The notes below the pieces were generated by a model. It was not told the origin of the DNA, searched no databases, and was given only the letters and a program-made list of their open reading frames with translations. A stretch of 35,764 bases of DNA from Rhodanobacteraceae bacterium (GTDB taxonomy: Bacteria > Pseudomonadota > Gammaproteobacteria > Xanthomonadales > SZUA-5). A program made the translations under genes and the position numbers. Below are positions 1 to 9,000 of the stretch, piece by piece. Each line of letters begins with the position of its first letter. The first letter of the stretch is position 1. The stretch spans positions 1-35,764 of the forward strand of contig JADKFD010000061.1 of NCBI GenBank assembly GCA_016717705.1, in the 5' to 3' direction.

Positions 1-1
1 C

Positions 2-49
2 GCCGGCCGCACGCCGCATCTGGGGCATGGACTGATGCGCTATGACTGA
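2..49 (+). CDS. Probable 3' end of hydrogenase small subunit (HoxY-like), partial
   Basis: An open frame enters from the left edge and stops with TGA at 47-49, ten bases before the hoxH start. It encodes only about 15 residues, GRTPHLGHGLMRYD at the end. In NAD-linked group 3d hydrogenase operons the small subunit HoxY lies just before hoxH, and its C-terminus has this general character, so HoxY is the best guess. A second frame, ending WGMD with TGA at 32-34, cannot be excluded. The assignment rests mainly on position. Confidence 0.35.
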   Translation, partial: AGRTPHLGHGLMRYD

Positions 50-58
50 GAGAATTTC

Positions 59-1579
59 ATGAGCTTTGCACTGGAGACGGCTGCACACCCGGCCGGCTTG
101 CGCCGGGTGGCGATCGACCCGGTCAGCCGCGTCGAGGGCCACGGCAAGGTCACGCTGCTGCTGGACGAGAACAATCACGTGATGCAGGCGCGCCTGCACA
201 TCGTGGAATTCAGAGGCTTCGAGAAGTTCATCGAAGGGCGGCCCTATTGGGAAGTGCCGGTGATGGTGCAGCGACTGTGCGGCATTTGCCCGGTGTCGCA
301 CCTGCTCGCGGCGACCAAGGCCTTCGACCGGGTGATCGGTGCGATGCCGGTTCCGGCCAGCGCCGATGCCGTGCGCCGCCTGATGCACTATGGCCAGATG
401 CTGCAGTCGCATGCGCTGCATTTCTTCCACCTGTCCTCGCCCGACTTGCTGTTCGGCTTCGACTCGGAAGTCGCCCAGCGCAATATCGTCGGCGTTGCCA
501 AGGCCCATCCCGACATTGCGCGGAAGGGCATCTTGCTGCGCAAATTCGGTCAGGAAATCATTCGCATCACCTCGGGCAAGCGGGTACACGGCACCGGAGC
601 GATTCCGGGCGGCATCAACAAATGGGTGACGGCCGAGGAACGCGACAGCCTGAAGCGCGACTTGCCGCAAATGCTCGCCTGGGCCCAAGACTCGGTGGAG
701 ATCGCCAAACAGCTGCATGCGCAAAATCCGGCGTTCTACCAGCAGTTTGGCAGCTTCCGCTCCAACCTGATGTCCTTAGTGCGCCCCGATGGCGCGCTGG
801 ATTTCTACGATGGCGTGCTGCGTGTCCGCGATGCCGACGGCCGCATCTTGTTCGACGGCGTGAGCGACCAGGACTATCTGCAGCTGATCGAAGAAGAAGT
901 GCGCTCGTGGAGTTACATGAAGTTCCCTCACCTGCGCAGCCTTGGACGCGAGCTCGGCTGGTATCGCGTCGGCCCGCTGGCGCGGGTGCAGAACTGCGAC
1001 TTCATCCCGACGCCCCGCGCCGAAGCGGAGCGTCAGGTCTTCGTCGCCTGGGGGCAGGGCGAACTGGTGCATGCCACCTTGGCCTACCACTGGGCGCGCA
1101 TGATCGAGATGTTGCACGCGGTCGAGGTGATCGCCGAGTTGCTCGACAACCCGGCCTTGCTGTCCGGCGACCTGACCAGCACCGGCGAGCGCCAGCGCCG
1201 CCGCAGCGGCGTGGGCATCATCGAGGCGCCACGTGGCACCCTGATCCACGACTACGACGTCGCTGACAACGATCTGGTGACCCGCTGCAATCTGATCGTC
1301 TCCACCACCCACAACAACCAGGCGATGAACGAGGCGGTGCGCTCGGTGGCGCGCGAATACCTGGACGGACACGAACTCACCGAGGGCCTGCTCAACCATA
1401 TCGAGGTGGCGATTCGCGCCTACGACCCGTGCCTGTCCTGCGCCACCCACGCGCTCGGCCAGATGCCGCTGGATGTGGAGCTGGTCGACGCGCGTGGCGC
1501 GCTGCTGGATCGGGTGCTGCGTTCGCAGGACGGAAGCCTGGTGCACGATCGGGTTCGGCCGGGCGTTGGCTCGGCATGA
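59..1579 (+). CDS. hoxH: [NiFe] hydrogenase large subunit, group 3d (HoxH)
   Basis: Catalytic subunit of a cytoplasmic bidirectional, NAD(P)-coupled [NiFe] hydrogenase, which interconverts H2 and protons plus electrons. The 506-residue length fits HoxH. The N-terminal motif RVEGHGK is present near residue 24. The proximal nickel motif RLCGICPVSH gives ligands Cys74 and Cys77. The distal motif DPCLSCATH gives Cys458, Cys461 and His464. About 42 residues follow His464, the region that a maturation endopeptidase removes after nickel insertion. The start ATG is preceded by GAGA. The hoxW protease follows with an ATGA overlap, so the two are translationally coupled. Resemblance to the HoxH branch (EFRGFEKF, GRPYWE) rather than to membrane uptake hydrogenases is by recollection. 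Group 3b is the main alternative. Confidence 0.94.
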   Translation: MSFALETAAHPAGLRRVAIDPVSRVEGHGKVTLLLDENNHVMQARLHIVEFRGFEKFIEGRPYWEVPVMVQRLCGICPVSHLLAATKAFDRVIGAMPVPASADAVRRLMHYGQMLQSHALHFFHLSSPDLLFGFDSEVAQRNIVGVAKAHPDIARKGILLRKFGQEIIRITSGKRVHGTGAIPGGINKWVTAEERDSLKRDLPQMLAWAQDSVEIAKQLHAQNPAFYQQFGSFRSNLMSLVRPDGALDFYDGVLRVRDADGRILFDGVSDQDYLQLIEEEVRSWSYMKFPHLRSLGRELGWYRVGPLARVQNCDFIPTPRAEAERQVFVAWGQGELVHATLAYHWARMIEMLHAVEVIAELLDNPALLSGDLTSTGERQRRRSGVGIIEAPRGTLIHDYDVADNDLVTRCNLIVSTTHNNQAMNEAVRSVAREYLDGHELTEGLLNHIEVAIRAYDPCLSCATHALGQMPLDVELVDARGALLDRVLRSQDGSLVHDRVRPGVGSA

Positions 1580-2046
1580 GCGCCGCAGCGGTGGCACCGG
1601 TGCTGGTATTCGCCTGGGGCAATCGCAGCCGCGGCGATGATGCCCTCGGCCCGCTGTGCAGCGAACGCCTACGTGACGCGGCCGCAGATGACCCTGGGGT
1701 CGAGTTCCTCGAGGACTACCAATTGCAGGTCGAGCATGCGCTGGACCTGCTGGGTCGGGCGCGCGTGTTGTTCATCGATGCCAGTCGCACCGACGCCGCC
1801 CCGTTCGCGGTGACGCAACTGCAGGCGCGACGGGATTCCAGCTTCAGCAGCCACGCGCTGTCACCGCAAGCGCTGCTGCAGGCCTATGTCGACACCTTCG
1901 GTGAGTTGCCGCCGCCATGCACGCTGCTCGGCATTCGTGCCGAGTCCTTTGAACTCGGGGAACCGCCGAGCCCGCAAGCGCTGCAGCACCTCGCAGCAGC
2001 CACGCGATGGGCGCAGGCCTGGCTGGCCGATCCCGTAACCCATTGA
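1576..2046 (+). CDS. hoxW: Hydrogenase maturation endopeptidase (HoxW-like)
   Basis: A 156-residue protease of the HybD/HyaD/HoxW family. It cleaves the C-terminal extension of the large subunit once nickel is in place. The start ATG at 1576 overlaps the hoxH stop (ATGA). The N-terminus has the family pattern of a hydrophobic strand followed by GNRSRGDDALGP, whose acidic residue is the first nickel ligand in HybD. The second acidic position falls in FIDASR (near residue 56) and the histidine in SSHALSP (near residue 87). The protein is short and divergent in its middle, as HoxW proteins are. Its likely substrate is the adjacent HoxH. A much longer upstream reading of this frame was rejected because it lies inside hoxH. 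Confidence 0.85.
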   Translation: MSAAAVAPVLVFAWGNRSRGDDALGPLCSERLRDAAADDPGVEFLEDYQLQVEHALDLLGRARVLFIDASRTDAAPFAVTQLQARRDSSFSSHALSPQALLQAYVDTFGELPPPCTLLGIRAESFELGEPPSPQALQHLAAATRWAQAWLADPVTH

Positions 2047-2064
2047 ATTGATTAATACCCTGAC

Positions 2065-2144
2065 GTAGGTCACGTTGCCCGCGTAGCGGGCTAGGTGACT
2101 TGCTTCGGTGTCACGTAGGCCGCTACGCGGCCAACGTGACCTAC
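2065..2144. repeat. Long imperfect palindrome between hoxW and HD-GYP gene
   Basis: Two arms of 35 nt (2065-2099 and 2110-2144) are inverted copies with three mismatches, separated by a 10-nt loop containing TTCGG. Each arm also contains its own small palindrome (2077-2091 and 2118-2132, stem GCCCGC or GGCCGC around a GTA/TAC centre). The element can therefore fold either as one long hairpin or as a three-armed structure. There is no T-run after it, so it is not a classical terminator. It resembles dispersed intergenic palindromes of Xanthomonad genomes. Confidence 0.9.
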
Positions 2145-2169
2145 CTTTGGATGTTCGTGGCGCGCACAT

Positions 2170-2195
2170 GCGCACCGCCAGGGGCGATCGGGACT
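2170..2195 (+). repeat. 26-nt dispersed repeat, copy 1
   Basis: This 26-nt segment (core CACCGCCAGGGGCGA) recurs with one substitution at 32568-32593, 30 kb away in non-coding DNA. Both copies are on the plus strand within about 25 nt of a strong palindrome. No function is known to me. Confidence 0.65.
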
Positions 2196-2273
2196 ACCAA
2201 GGTTCAACATGGCCTCCAGGCTTGCGCCGCTCCGTGGTGTTGGCCAAACTGCCGTGCAATCGGAGGAGCGCCA

Positions 2274-3893
2274 GTGGCCATCGAACACGACATCCGCATT
2301 CGCCTGGAAACATTGAATCGGATCGGTGTGGCGCTGTCGGCGGATCGCGACATCGACAGCCTGATGGAGCGCATCGTCGAGGCGGCGCGCCAATTTACCT
2401 TTGCCGATGGCGCGACTTTCTATCGCAAGGCTGGCGATACCCTGGTGTTCGACCTGCTGCGCAATATTTCGCTGGGACTGGATCAGGGCGGCCCCGGCGA
2501 CCAGCCCATCGATCTGCCGGCGATCCCGTTGCACCATGCCGATGGCAATCCCAATCATTCGCTGGTGGTCGCCTACGCGGCGTTGACCAAGACCACGGTC
2601 AACGTGGAGGACGCCTATTCCGAGCCGGGTTTCGATTTCTCCGGCACGCGCGCCTTCGATGCCCGCACCGGCTACCGCTCGCAATCGTTCCTGACGGTGC
2701 CGATGAAAGATCATGCCGATGAGGTCATCGGCGTGCTGCAACTGATCAATGCCGGCGGTCCTGGTGGCGAGGTGCGGGCGTTTACCGATGCGGATCAGCA
2801 ACTGGTGGAGTCGCTGGCGTCGCAGGCGGCCATCGCGCTGAACAATCACACGCTGATCGAGCAGATGGCCTCACTGTTCGAATCGCTGATCACGCTGATC
2901 AACAGCGCCATCGACGAGAAGTCGCCTTACACCGGCGGTCATTGCGAGCGCGTGCCGGTGCTGACGATGCAACTGGCGGACGCCGCGGCACGCACCGGGG
3001 TGGGCCCGCTGGCCGGTTTCAGCATGAGCGAGGCGGATCGTTACGAGTTGAAGATCGCCGGCCTGCTGCACGACTGCGGCAAGATCACCACGCCGGTGCA
3101 TGTGGTCGACAAGGCGACCAAGCTGGAGACCCTGTTCGACCGCATCCATCTGGTCGACACGCGCTTCGAGGTGCTCATCCGCGACGCCGAGATCGCCCAC
3201 CTGAAGGGCGAACTGGACGCGGCGGGCTACCAGCAGCGGATCGCGCAGCTGAGCGCGGATCGCGACACGCTCAAGCGCAGCAACACGGGTGGCGAGTTCA
3301 TGAGCGACGCCGCGGTTGCTGAAATCGAGCGCATCGCCGGTTATCGATGGCGCGCCCTGGATGGAACGCTGCAACCGCTGCTGAGTGCCGAGGAGGTGAT
3401 GAACCTCAGCATCCGCCGCGGCACGCTGAATGCAGCCGAGCGCGAGATCATCAACAACCACATCGTTTCGACCATCCGCATGCTGGAAGCGCTGCCGTGG
3501 CCGCCGCACCTGCGCAAGGTGCCGGAATACGCCGGCGGCCACCACGAACGCATGGACGGCAAGGGCTATCCGCGGCGCCTCACGCGCGAGCAGATGAGCA
3601 TTCCGGCGCGGGTGATGGGTATTGCCGATGTGTTCGAGGCGCTGACCGCTTCGGATCGGCCGTACAAAGCGGCCAAGACGCTGTCTGAGTCGATCCAGAT
3701 CCTGGGCCGGATGAAGGTCGACCAGCACATCGACCCCGATCTGTTCGACGTGTTCCTGCGCGAGCGCGTCTATCTCGACTACGCGCGGCGCTTCCTCGAT
3801 CCGCGTCAGATCGATTTCATCGACTGGCGCAATGTGCCGGGTGTCGATGCGCAGCTGGCGGAGCATCTGATTGCCAGTGAGGCGGGAAGCTGA
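2274..3893 (+). CDS. GAF / HD-GYP cyclic-di-GMP phosphodiesterase
   Basis: Cytoplasmic 539-residue signalling protein. An N-terminal GAF domain (about residues 10-195) is followed by a helical linker and an HD-GYP domain expected to hydrolyse cyclic-di-GMP. Visible metal and catalytic motifs are TGGHCERV (about 219), the HD dyad in LLHDCGK (His266-Asp267) and HHERMDGKGYP starting at residue 423. The gap between HD and HHE is about 157 residues, some 90-100 more than in a standard HD-GYP domain. The extra segment (about 290-385) is partly coiled-coil-like. The start GTG at 2274 was chosen because GGAGGA at 2262-2267 precedes it by six bases; further upstream the frame runs through the palindrome. 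It has no membrane segment, and no recognisable promoter was found. Confidence 0.9.
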   Translation: MAIEHDIRIRLETLNRIGVALSADRDIDSLMERIVEAARQFTFADGATFYRKAGDTLVFDLLRNISLGLDQGGPGDQPIDLPAIPLHHADGNPNHSLVVAYAALTKTTVNVEDAYSEPGFDFSGTRAFDARTGYRSQSFLTVPMKDHADEVIGVLQLINAGGPGGEVRAFTDADQQLVESLASQAAIALNNHTLIEQMASLFESLITLINSAIDEKSPYTGGHCERVPVLTMQLADAAARTGVGPLAGFSMSEADRYELKIAGLLHDCGKITTPVHVVDKATKLETLFDRIHLVDTRFEVLIRDAEIAHLKGELDAAGYQQRIAQLSADRDTLKRSNTGGEFMSDAAVAEIERIAGYRWRALDGTLQPLLSAEEVMNLSIRRGTLNAAEREIINNHIVSTIRMLEALPWPPHLRKVPEYAGGHHERMDGKGYPRRLTREQMSIPARVMGIADVFEALTASDRPYKAAKTLSESIQILGRMKVDQHIDPDLFDVFLRERVYLDYARRFLDPRQIDFIDWRNVPGVDAQLAEHLIASEAGS

Positions 3894-3900
3894 GGCAAGC

Positions 3901-3990
3901 ACCCGGGGAACGCGCCTGCGGCGCGTACGCCGGGCTACCAGAACGCGGGTCTTGGGTAGGCCGGTGTACGGCGCAGCCGTTCACCGACGG
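3901..3990. repeat. Family A intergenic palindrome (CCGGTGTACGGCGC type)
   Basis: Two hairpin-forming units lie between the convergent HD-GYP gene and parE. One ends in CGCCGGGCTAC (to 3938). The other begins GTAGGCCGGTGTACGGCGCAG (3956) and ends TTCACCG. The same units recur at 11300-11375 and 17257-17388. They probably act as bidirectional 3' hairpins here. Confidence 0.75.
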
Positions 3991-4096
3991 CAACCGATGA
4001 CTCCGTGGCGTTTGCGTTGGAGGTCCGTTGTACGGCGCAGACGGGGGTTCAGCGGCGGCGGTATGCTTCGTCAGACCCCAGGGCCAGACCACGGGT

Positions 4097-4111
4097 GGGG
4101 GGGGGGCCCCC
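4097..4111. other. G10-C5 homopolymer at the 3' end of parE
   Basis: Ten consecutive G followed by five C, two bases before the parE stop codon on the minus strand. The GGGGGCCCCC core is self-complementary. No coding role is seen. Such tracts are prone to slippage and to sequencing error. Confidence 0.8.
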
Positions 4112-4112
4112 G

Positions 4113-5987
4113 TCACACCACCGCCAGATCGCCCTTGGTCTCCAGCCACTCGCGGCGGTCGCTGGCGCGCTTCTTGGCCAGCAGCATGTCGAGCAGACCA
4201 TCGGTGCCGTCGCCGTCGTCGATGGTCAGCTGCACCAGCCGGCGCGTGTCCGGGTGCATGGTCGATTCACGCAGCTGCTGCGGGTTCATCTCGCCGAGGC
4301 CCTTGAAGCGGGTGACGCTGATCTGGCCCTTGATCTTGTCGCGGGCGATGCGGTCGAGCAATTCGGTCTTCTCGCTCTCGTCGAGGGCGTAGAACACCTG
4401 TTTGCCGACATCGACGCGAAACAGCGGCGGCATCGCCACGAACACGTGGCCAGTCGCCACCAGCGAGCGGAAGTGTCGCTGGAACAGCGCCGACAGCAGC
4501 GTGGCGATGTGCAGACCGTCCGAATCGGCGTCGGCGAGGATGACGATCTTGCCGTAGCGCAGACCGGACAGGTCCGACTTGCCCGGATCGAGGCCGATGG
4601 CCACGGCCAGGTCATGCACTTCCTGCGAGGCCAGCACCGAGGTCGATTCGACCTCCCAGGTGTTCAGGATCTTGCCGCGCAGCGGCAGGATCGCCTGGAA
4701 ATCGCGCTCGCGCGCCTGCTTGGCGGAACCACCGGCGGAATCGCCCTCGACCAGGAACAGCTCGGTGCGCGACAGATCCTGCGAGGCGCAGTCGGCCAGC
4801 TTGCCGGGCAGGGCAGGGCCGCTGGTGACCTTCTTGCGGACGACCTGCTTCTCGGTCTTCAGGCGCGCCTGGGCGCGCTCGATGGCGAGCATGGCGATTT
4901 TCTCGCCGAGTTCGGTGTGCTGGTTCAGCCACAGGCTGAAGGCATCGTGCATCACGCCCTGGGCGAACGGCGCCGCGGTGCGCGAGGACAGCCGTTCCTT
5001 GGTCTGGCCGGCGAACTGCGGGTCCTGCTGCTTGAAGCTGAGCACGAAGGACAGCCGCTCCCAGATGTCCTCCGGTGCCAGCTTGACGCCGCGCGGCAGC
5101 AGGTTGCGGAACTCGCAGAACTCGCGGATGGCGTCGGTCAGGCCGCTGCGGAAGCCGTTGACGTGGGTGCCGTGCTGCGCGGTCGGGATCAGGTTGACGT
5201 AGCTCTCCTGGACCACCTCGCCCTCCGGCGTCCAGCCCAGCGCCCAGTCGGCGGCCTCGGTGGTGCGCTTGATCGAGCCGGTGAAGAGGTCCGCCGGAAG
5301 CACTTCCCGATCCGCCAGTTGCGAGCGCAGATAGTCCTTGAGACCGTCCTCGTAGAACCAGCGATCGGTTTCGCCGGTTGCCTCGTCCCACAGCGTGACG
5401 GTCAGGCCGGGGCATAGCACCGCCTTGGCGCGCAGCACGTGGCGCAGCTTGCTCATCGACAGCTTCGGCGTGTCGAAGTACTTGGCTTCCGGCCAGAAAC
5501 GCACGCGGGTGCCGGTGTTCTTCTTGCCGACCGTGCCGATCACCTGCAGCGGCACGGTGGGATCGCCATGGGCAAAGCCGATGCTGTACTCCTGGCCGTC
5601 GCGCTTGATGGTCAGGTCGACGCGTTCGCTGAGCGCATTGACCACCGAGACGCCAACGCCGTGCAGGCCACCGGAGAAGTTGTAGCTCTGGTTGGAGAAT
5701 TTGCCGCCGGCATGCAGCCGGCACATGATCAATTCGACGCCGGGCACGCCGTGCTCAGGGTGGATGTCGACCGGCATGCCGCGGCCGTCGTCGGTCACTT
5801 CGATCGAGCCGTCGTTGTAGACCTTGACCTCGATGAACTTGGCGTAGCCCGACAGCGCCTCGTCGACCGAATTGTCGACCACTTCCTGCACCAGGTGATT
5901 GGGCCGGGTGGTGTCGGTGTACATGCCGGGACGGCGTTTGACCGGCTCCAGGCCTTGCAGGACTTCAATATCGGCAGCGTTGTAGCG
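4113..5987 (-). CDS. parE: DNA topoisomerase IV subunit B (ParE); start codon not identifiable
   Basis: ATPase subunit of topoisomerase IV, which decatenates daughter chromosomes with ParC. Conserved sequence begins at 5987 (RYNAADIEVLQGLEPVKRRPG) and runs 624 residues, close to the 630 of E. coli ParE. The GHKL ATP-binding region shows VDNSVDEAL, DDGRGMPVD and GGLHGVGVSVVNAL. The TOPRIM motif EGDSAGGSAKQ lies near residue 415, with DADSDG after it and RFKGLGEMNPQQL near the C-terminus. It lacks the large insertion of gammaproteobacterial GyrB, which supports ParE. No ATG, GTG or TTG lies in frame between the in-frame TAA (6021-6023) and the conserved start. The first ATG (5924) would delete the conserved N-terminal arm. 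The true start is therefore altered, non-canonical or lost to a sequence error. Confidence 0.9.
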   Translation of the reverse strand, partial: RYNAADIEVLQGLEPVKRRPGMYTDTTRPNHLVQEVVDNSVDEALSGYAKFIEVKVYNDGSIEVTDDGRGMPVDIHPEHGVPGVELIMCRLHAGGKFSNQSYNFSGGLHGVGVSVVNALSERVDLTIKRDGQEYSIGFAHGDPTVPLQVIGTVGKKNTGTRVRFWPEAKYFDTPKLSMSKLRHVLRAKAVLCPGLTVTLWDEATGETDRWFYEDGLKDYLRSQLADREVLPADLFTGSIKRTTEAADWALGWTPEGEVVQESYVNLIPTAQHGTHVNGFRSGLTDAIREFCEFRNLLPRGVKLAPEDIWERLSFVLSFKQQDPQFAGQTKERLSSRTAAPFAQGVMHDAFSLWLNQHTELGEKIAMLAIERAQARLKTEKQVVRKKVTSGPALPGKLADCASQDLSRTELFLVEGDSAGGSAKQARERDFQAILPLRGKILNTWEVESTSVLASQEVHDLAVAIGLDPGKSDLSGLRYGKIVILADADSDGLHIATLLSALFQRHFRSLVATGHVFVAMPPLFRVDVGKQVFYALDESEKTELLDRIARDKIKGQISVTRFKGLGEMNPQQLRESTMHPDTRRLVQLTIDDGDGTDGLLDMLLAKKRASDRREWLETKGDLAVV

Positions 5988-5993
5988 GGCGGT

Positions 5994-6015
5994 GGCCCCG
6001 GGTCTCCCCGGGGCC
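5994..6015 (-). other. GC-rich hairpin overlapping the parE start region
   Basis: A 9-bp perfect stem (GGCCCCGGG against CCCGGGGCC) with a 4-nt loop sits exactly where the parE start and ribosome binding site should be. It also lies about 30 nt after the stop of the upstream 1021-residue gene. No T-run follows on either strand. It could be a remnant of an upstream terminator or an artefact. Confidence 0.6.
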
Positions 6016-6045
6016 TTCGATTACGACGGTGTCAACTGACTGCGA

Positions 6046-9000
6046 TCAGCCATCCGTGCGCAAGCTGACGGTGTCGACGCGGAAGGTCGTCGCCAGCGAG
6101 CTGTCGGTGGAGCCGATCAGACGCACCTTGACGTTGCGGCCCTTGTAGGCGACGACGTTGTAGCTGCGCTGCACGTAGGTCGAGGCGCTGGTGGTCTTGT
6201 TGACGTTGGACAGCGTCACCAGCGTCGTGATCACGGCGTTGGTGCTGGCATCGATCAGTTGCACCTGCAGCTTGTCGTACGCCGTCGTCGTGCTGGTCTC
6301 GCTGGTCACGATCGAGGTGTAGAACGAGAAGGTCGCAGTCGTCGCACCGGCCGGGATCAGCGTGGCGTTGCTGTCGACAGTCTGCGTGCTGGTGGTGGCG
6401 TTGACACCGAGATAGGCATAACTGCTCGGGGTCTGGGCATTGGTCTGGCCGGCCAGCAGGGTGTTGAACGAGGTGCCGGTGAAGGCCGAACGCGTCCAAC
6501 CGGTGCCCGTATTGCCGCTGGTGGTGATGGCGTCGAAGTTGCCGTTGACCATGCGCTCGACCACCGTGCCACCGCCGCCGCCGACTGTCCACGATGCGGT
6601 CACGGTGAAGTTCACCGTACCCGTGGCGTAGCCGTACACGCGGACGTAGTAGGTGCCAGCCGTCGGTGTGGCGAACGGGCAGCTCTCGTTGCCGGTGCCG
6701 GTGTACGGGCGGCAGTCATAGACCGTCAGCGTGGCCTGCGCGCCGGCCTTGACGTACAGGTCGACGTCGCCCGAGGCACCGCTGGTGGCGATGGTCAGGT
6801 TGGTCGCACCGGCCGGGATGGCGACCGTGTAGTCCTTCCAGTTGCTGTTGGCGCTGGTCGAAGCGGTGGAGCCCGCTGCGCCGACGCCATTGGACAGCGC
6901 GGTCGCGCCGCCGCCGGCGGCCGTGCCGGTGAAGTTGCGACCGGTCAGGTTGGCGCCGGCGACGGTGGCTGCGAGCGAAGTCGGGCTGAAGGTGTAACCC
7001 GCCAGCGACGGCGTCAGCGTGTAGCTGCCATTGGCCAGGCCGGAGATCGTGTACGCGCCCGAGGCATTGGTCGTGGCACTGGCCGAGCCGGTGCTGACGG
7101 TAACGCCGCTGATGCCGACGCTGCCGCTGGTGGCGACCGTGCCGGAGATGCTGTACGTCGAGGCGACGACGGTGCCGGTGAAGTTCTGGCCGGTGACGTT
7201 GGCGCTGCCGATGGTGACCGCACGATTGACCGGGCTGAAGGTGTAACCCGAGGCGCTCGGCGTGATCGTGTAGCTGCCGGCAACCAGGTTGGCAATCGTG
7301 TAGTTGCCGCTGGCATCGGTGGCGGCGGAAGCCGAGCCGGTGCTGACGGTGACGCCACTGATGCCTACGCCGGTGCTGGTGGTGACTTGACCGGAGATCG
7401 AGTAGTAGACCGGCGGCGTGCCACCGCAATTGGAGAACTTGAAGTCGCGGATGCTGGTGTTCCAGCTGCCGGCCGGGCGGTACATGCCCACCGTCCAGAA
7501 GGTGCAATCATCGGCCGGATCCACCACCGTCTGGTGGTAGTCGCCCCAGCGACCCGAGGTCTCCGCGGCAGAGCCCGCGGCGATCGTGTTTTCACCCTGC
7601 GACATCACGCCATTGGCGTCGGTGACCAGACGGCCGGTGTACTTCAGCGAGGCCGAAATCGTCGTGGCGGTGGTCTTGGTGGTGTTGTAGCTCATGCCGA
7701 TGTTGCCCATCTTGTCGGTCGCCAGGGCGCCGAGCAGATGGTGGGTGCTGGTGTCGCCCGGGCTGAACGTGCCTTCCTGCTGCAGCGTCCAGTTGCCGGC
7801 GCCGACACGGCGCAGCTCGAACCAGCGGATGCCGGCATCGACCACGGTGCCGCTGCGCGCGGCGTTCTGGTTGGTGGCGAAGTTGCCGACGATCGACTCG
7901 TAGCTGCCCATGTTGCGATAGGTCATCGAGTTCAGGATGACTTCGCGGATCGGATCGAGCAGCGAGGTGGAACCCGGCTGCGGCACCGTGGCGAACGAGG
8001 AATAGTCGCGGAACCAGCTGTTGAACTCGGTGATCTGGATGCGCGGCAGCGTGGCGATGTTGCTGTTGGCCGGCGTGGTCCAGTCGATGTTCAGGGCGAA
8101 CAGGTCGATGAAGTCGGCGGTGGTGTTGGCACCGGTGCCGGCATGCGCCTCGTCGTCGTTGTGGCGGGCGAGGATGACCGCGGAGCCGGCGGGCGGCGCA
8201 TTGGTTGCGGCGCCCATGAAGGTGGCCGGGGTCAGGGCCTGGAAGCCGTAACCGGTCAGCTTGGCCACGCTGGTGAAGCGCTGCGCCGCACGCGCGGTGG
8301 CGCCGTTCAGCATGTTGGCGCGGTCGAAGGCATACACCTTGGCGCCAGCGCTGCCCTCATTGGTGGTGCACACATAGGCGTTGTGCCACACCGAGCAATG
8401 CGGGTAATCCGGCACGTCCGGGGTCGCGAAGCCGTAGAACCACCAGCCGCCGGAGACCGGATTGTCGGTCTTGGACACGTACACGCACAGGCGGTTGGCG
8501 CTGCTGGTGCCGCCCATTTCCAGCATGAACCAGCGGTTCGCCAGACGATCCCAATGGATGATCGGGTCGCTGACCGAGGTTGCGCAGGGATCACCGGCCG
8601 GGGCCAGGGTCTTGAACGCGGTCGGGCCGGCGAGCTTGGTGCCGGTCTTGTTGTAGACGGTGAAGGTGGTGCCGGTCGAGCCATTGATGCCGTACATGAG
8701 GTAGTTGGCATTGACTTCGACCACCGGATCGCCCGGGCTGACGCCGGTCGAACCGTTGTTGATGCTGACGCGCGAGGTGGTCTCGTTGCGCGAAGCGCCC
8801 AGACTGTCGAAGGTGGCTTGCAGCTCACCCAGGCGATCCGGCGCGGTCACCCAATCGGACGGCGCATGCGGCGCGCGCACATCCAGCGGGCGATAGATGC
8901 GCCGCTGGGCTTCCTTGATCGGCTGTCCCGGACGCCATTCATCGACCGTAGGCAGGTTGCGCAGATCGACGTTGATTTCCACCGGCGTCACCGGTTCCCC

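Noticed and set aside
2100..2273. Longer N-terminus of the HD-GYP protein from an upstream start
   Set aside because: It would translate the palindrome and the 26-nt repeat; the GTG at 2274 has a strong Shine-Dalgarno and begins the GAF-like region.
4005..5417. A 470-residue plus-strand frame over parE
   Set aside because: A shadow of parE, which has complete family motifs on the other strand.
4113..5987. GyrB instead of ParE
   Set aside because: The length of about 624 residues and the absence of the large C-terminal insertion of gammaproteobacterial GyrB fit ParE.
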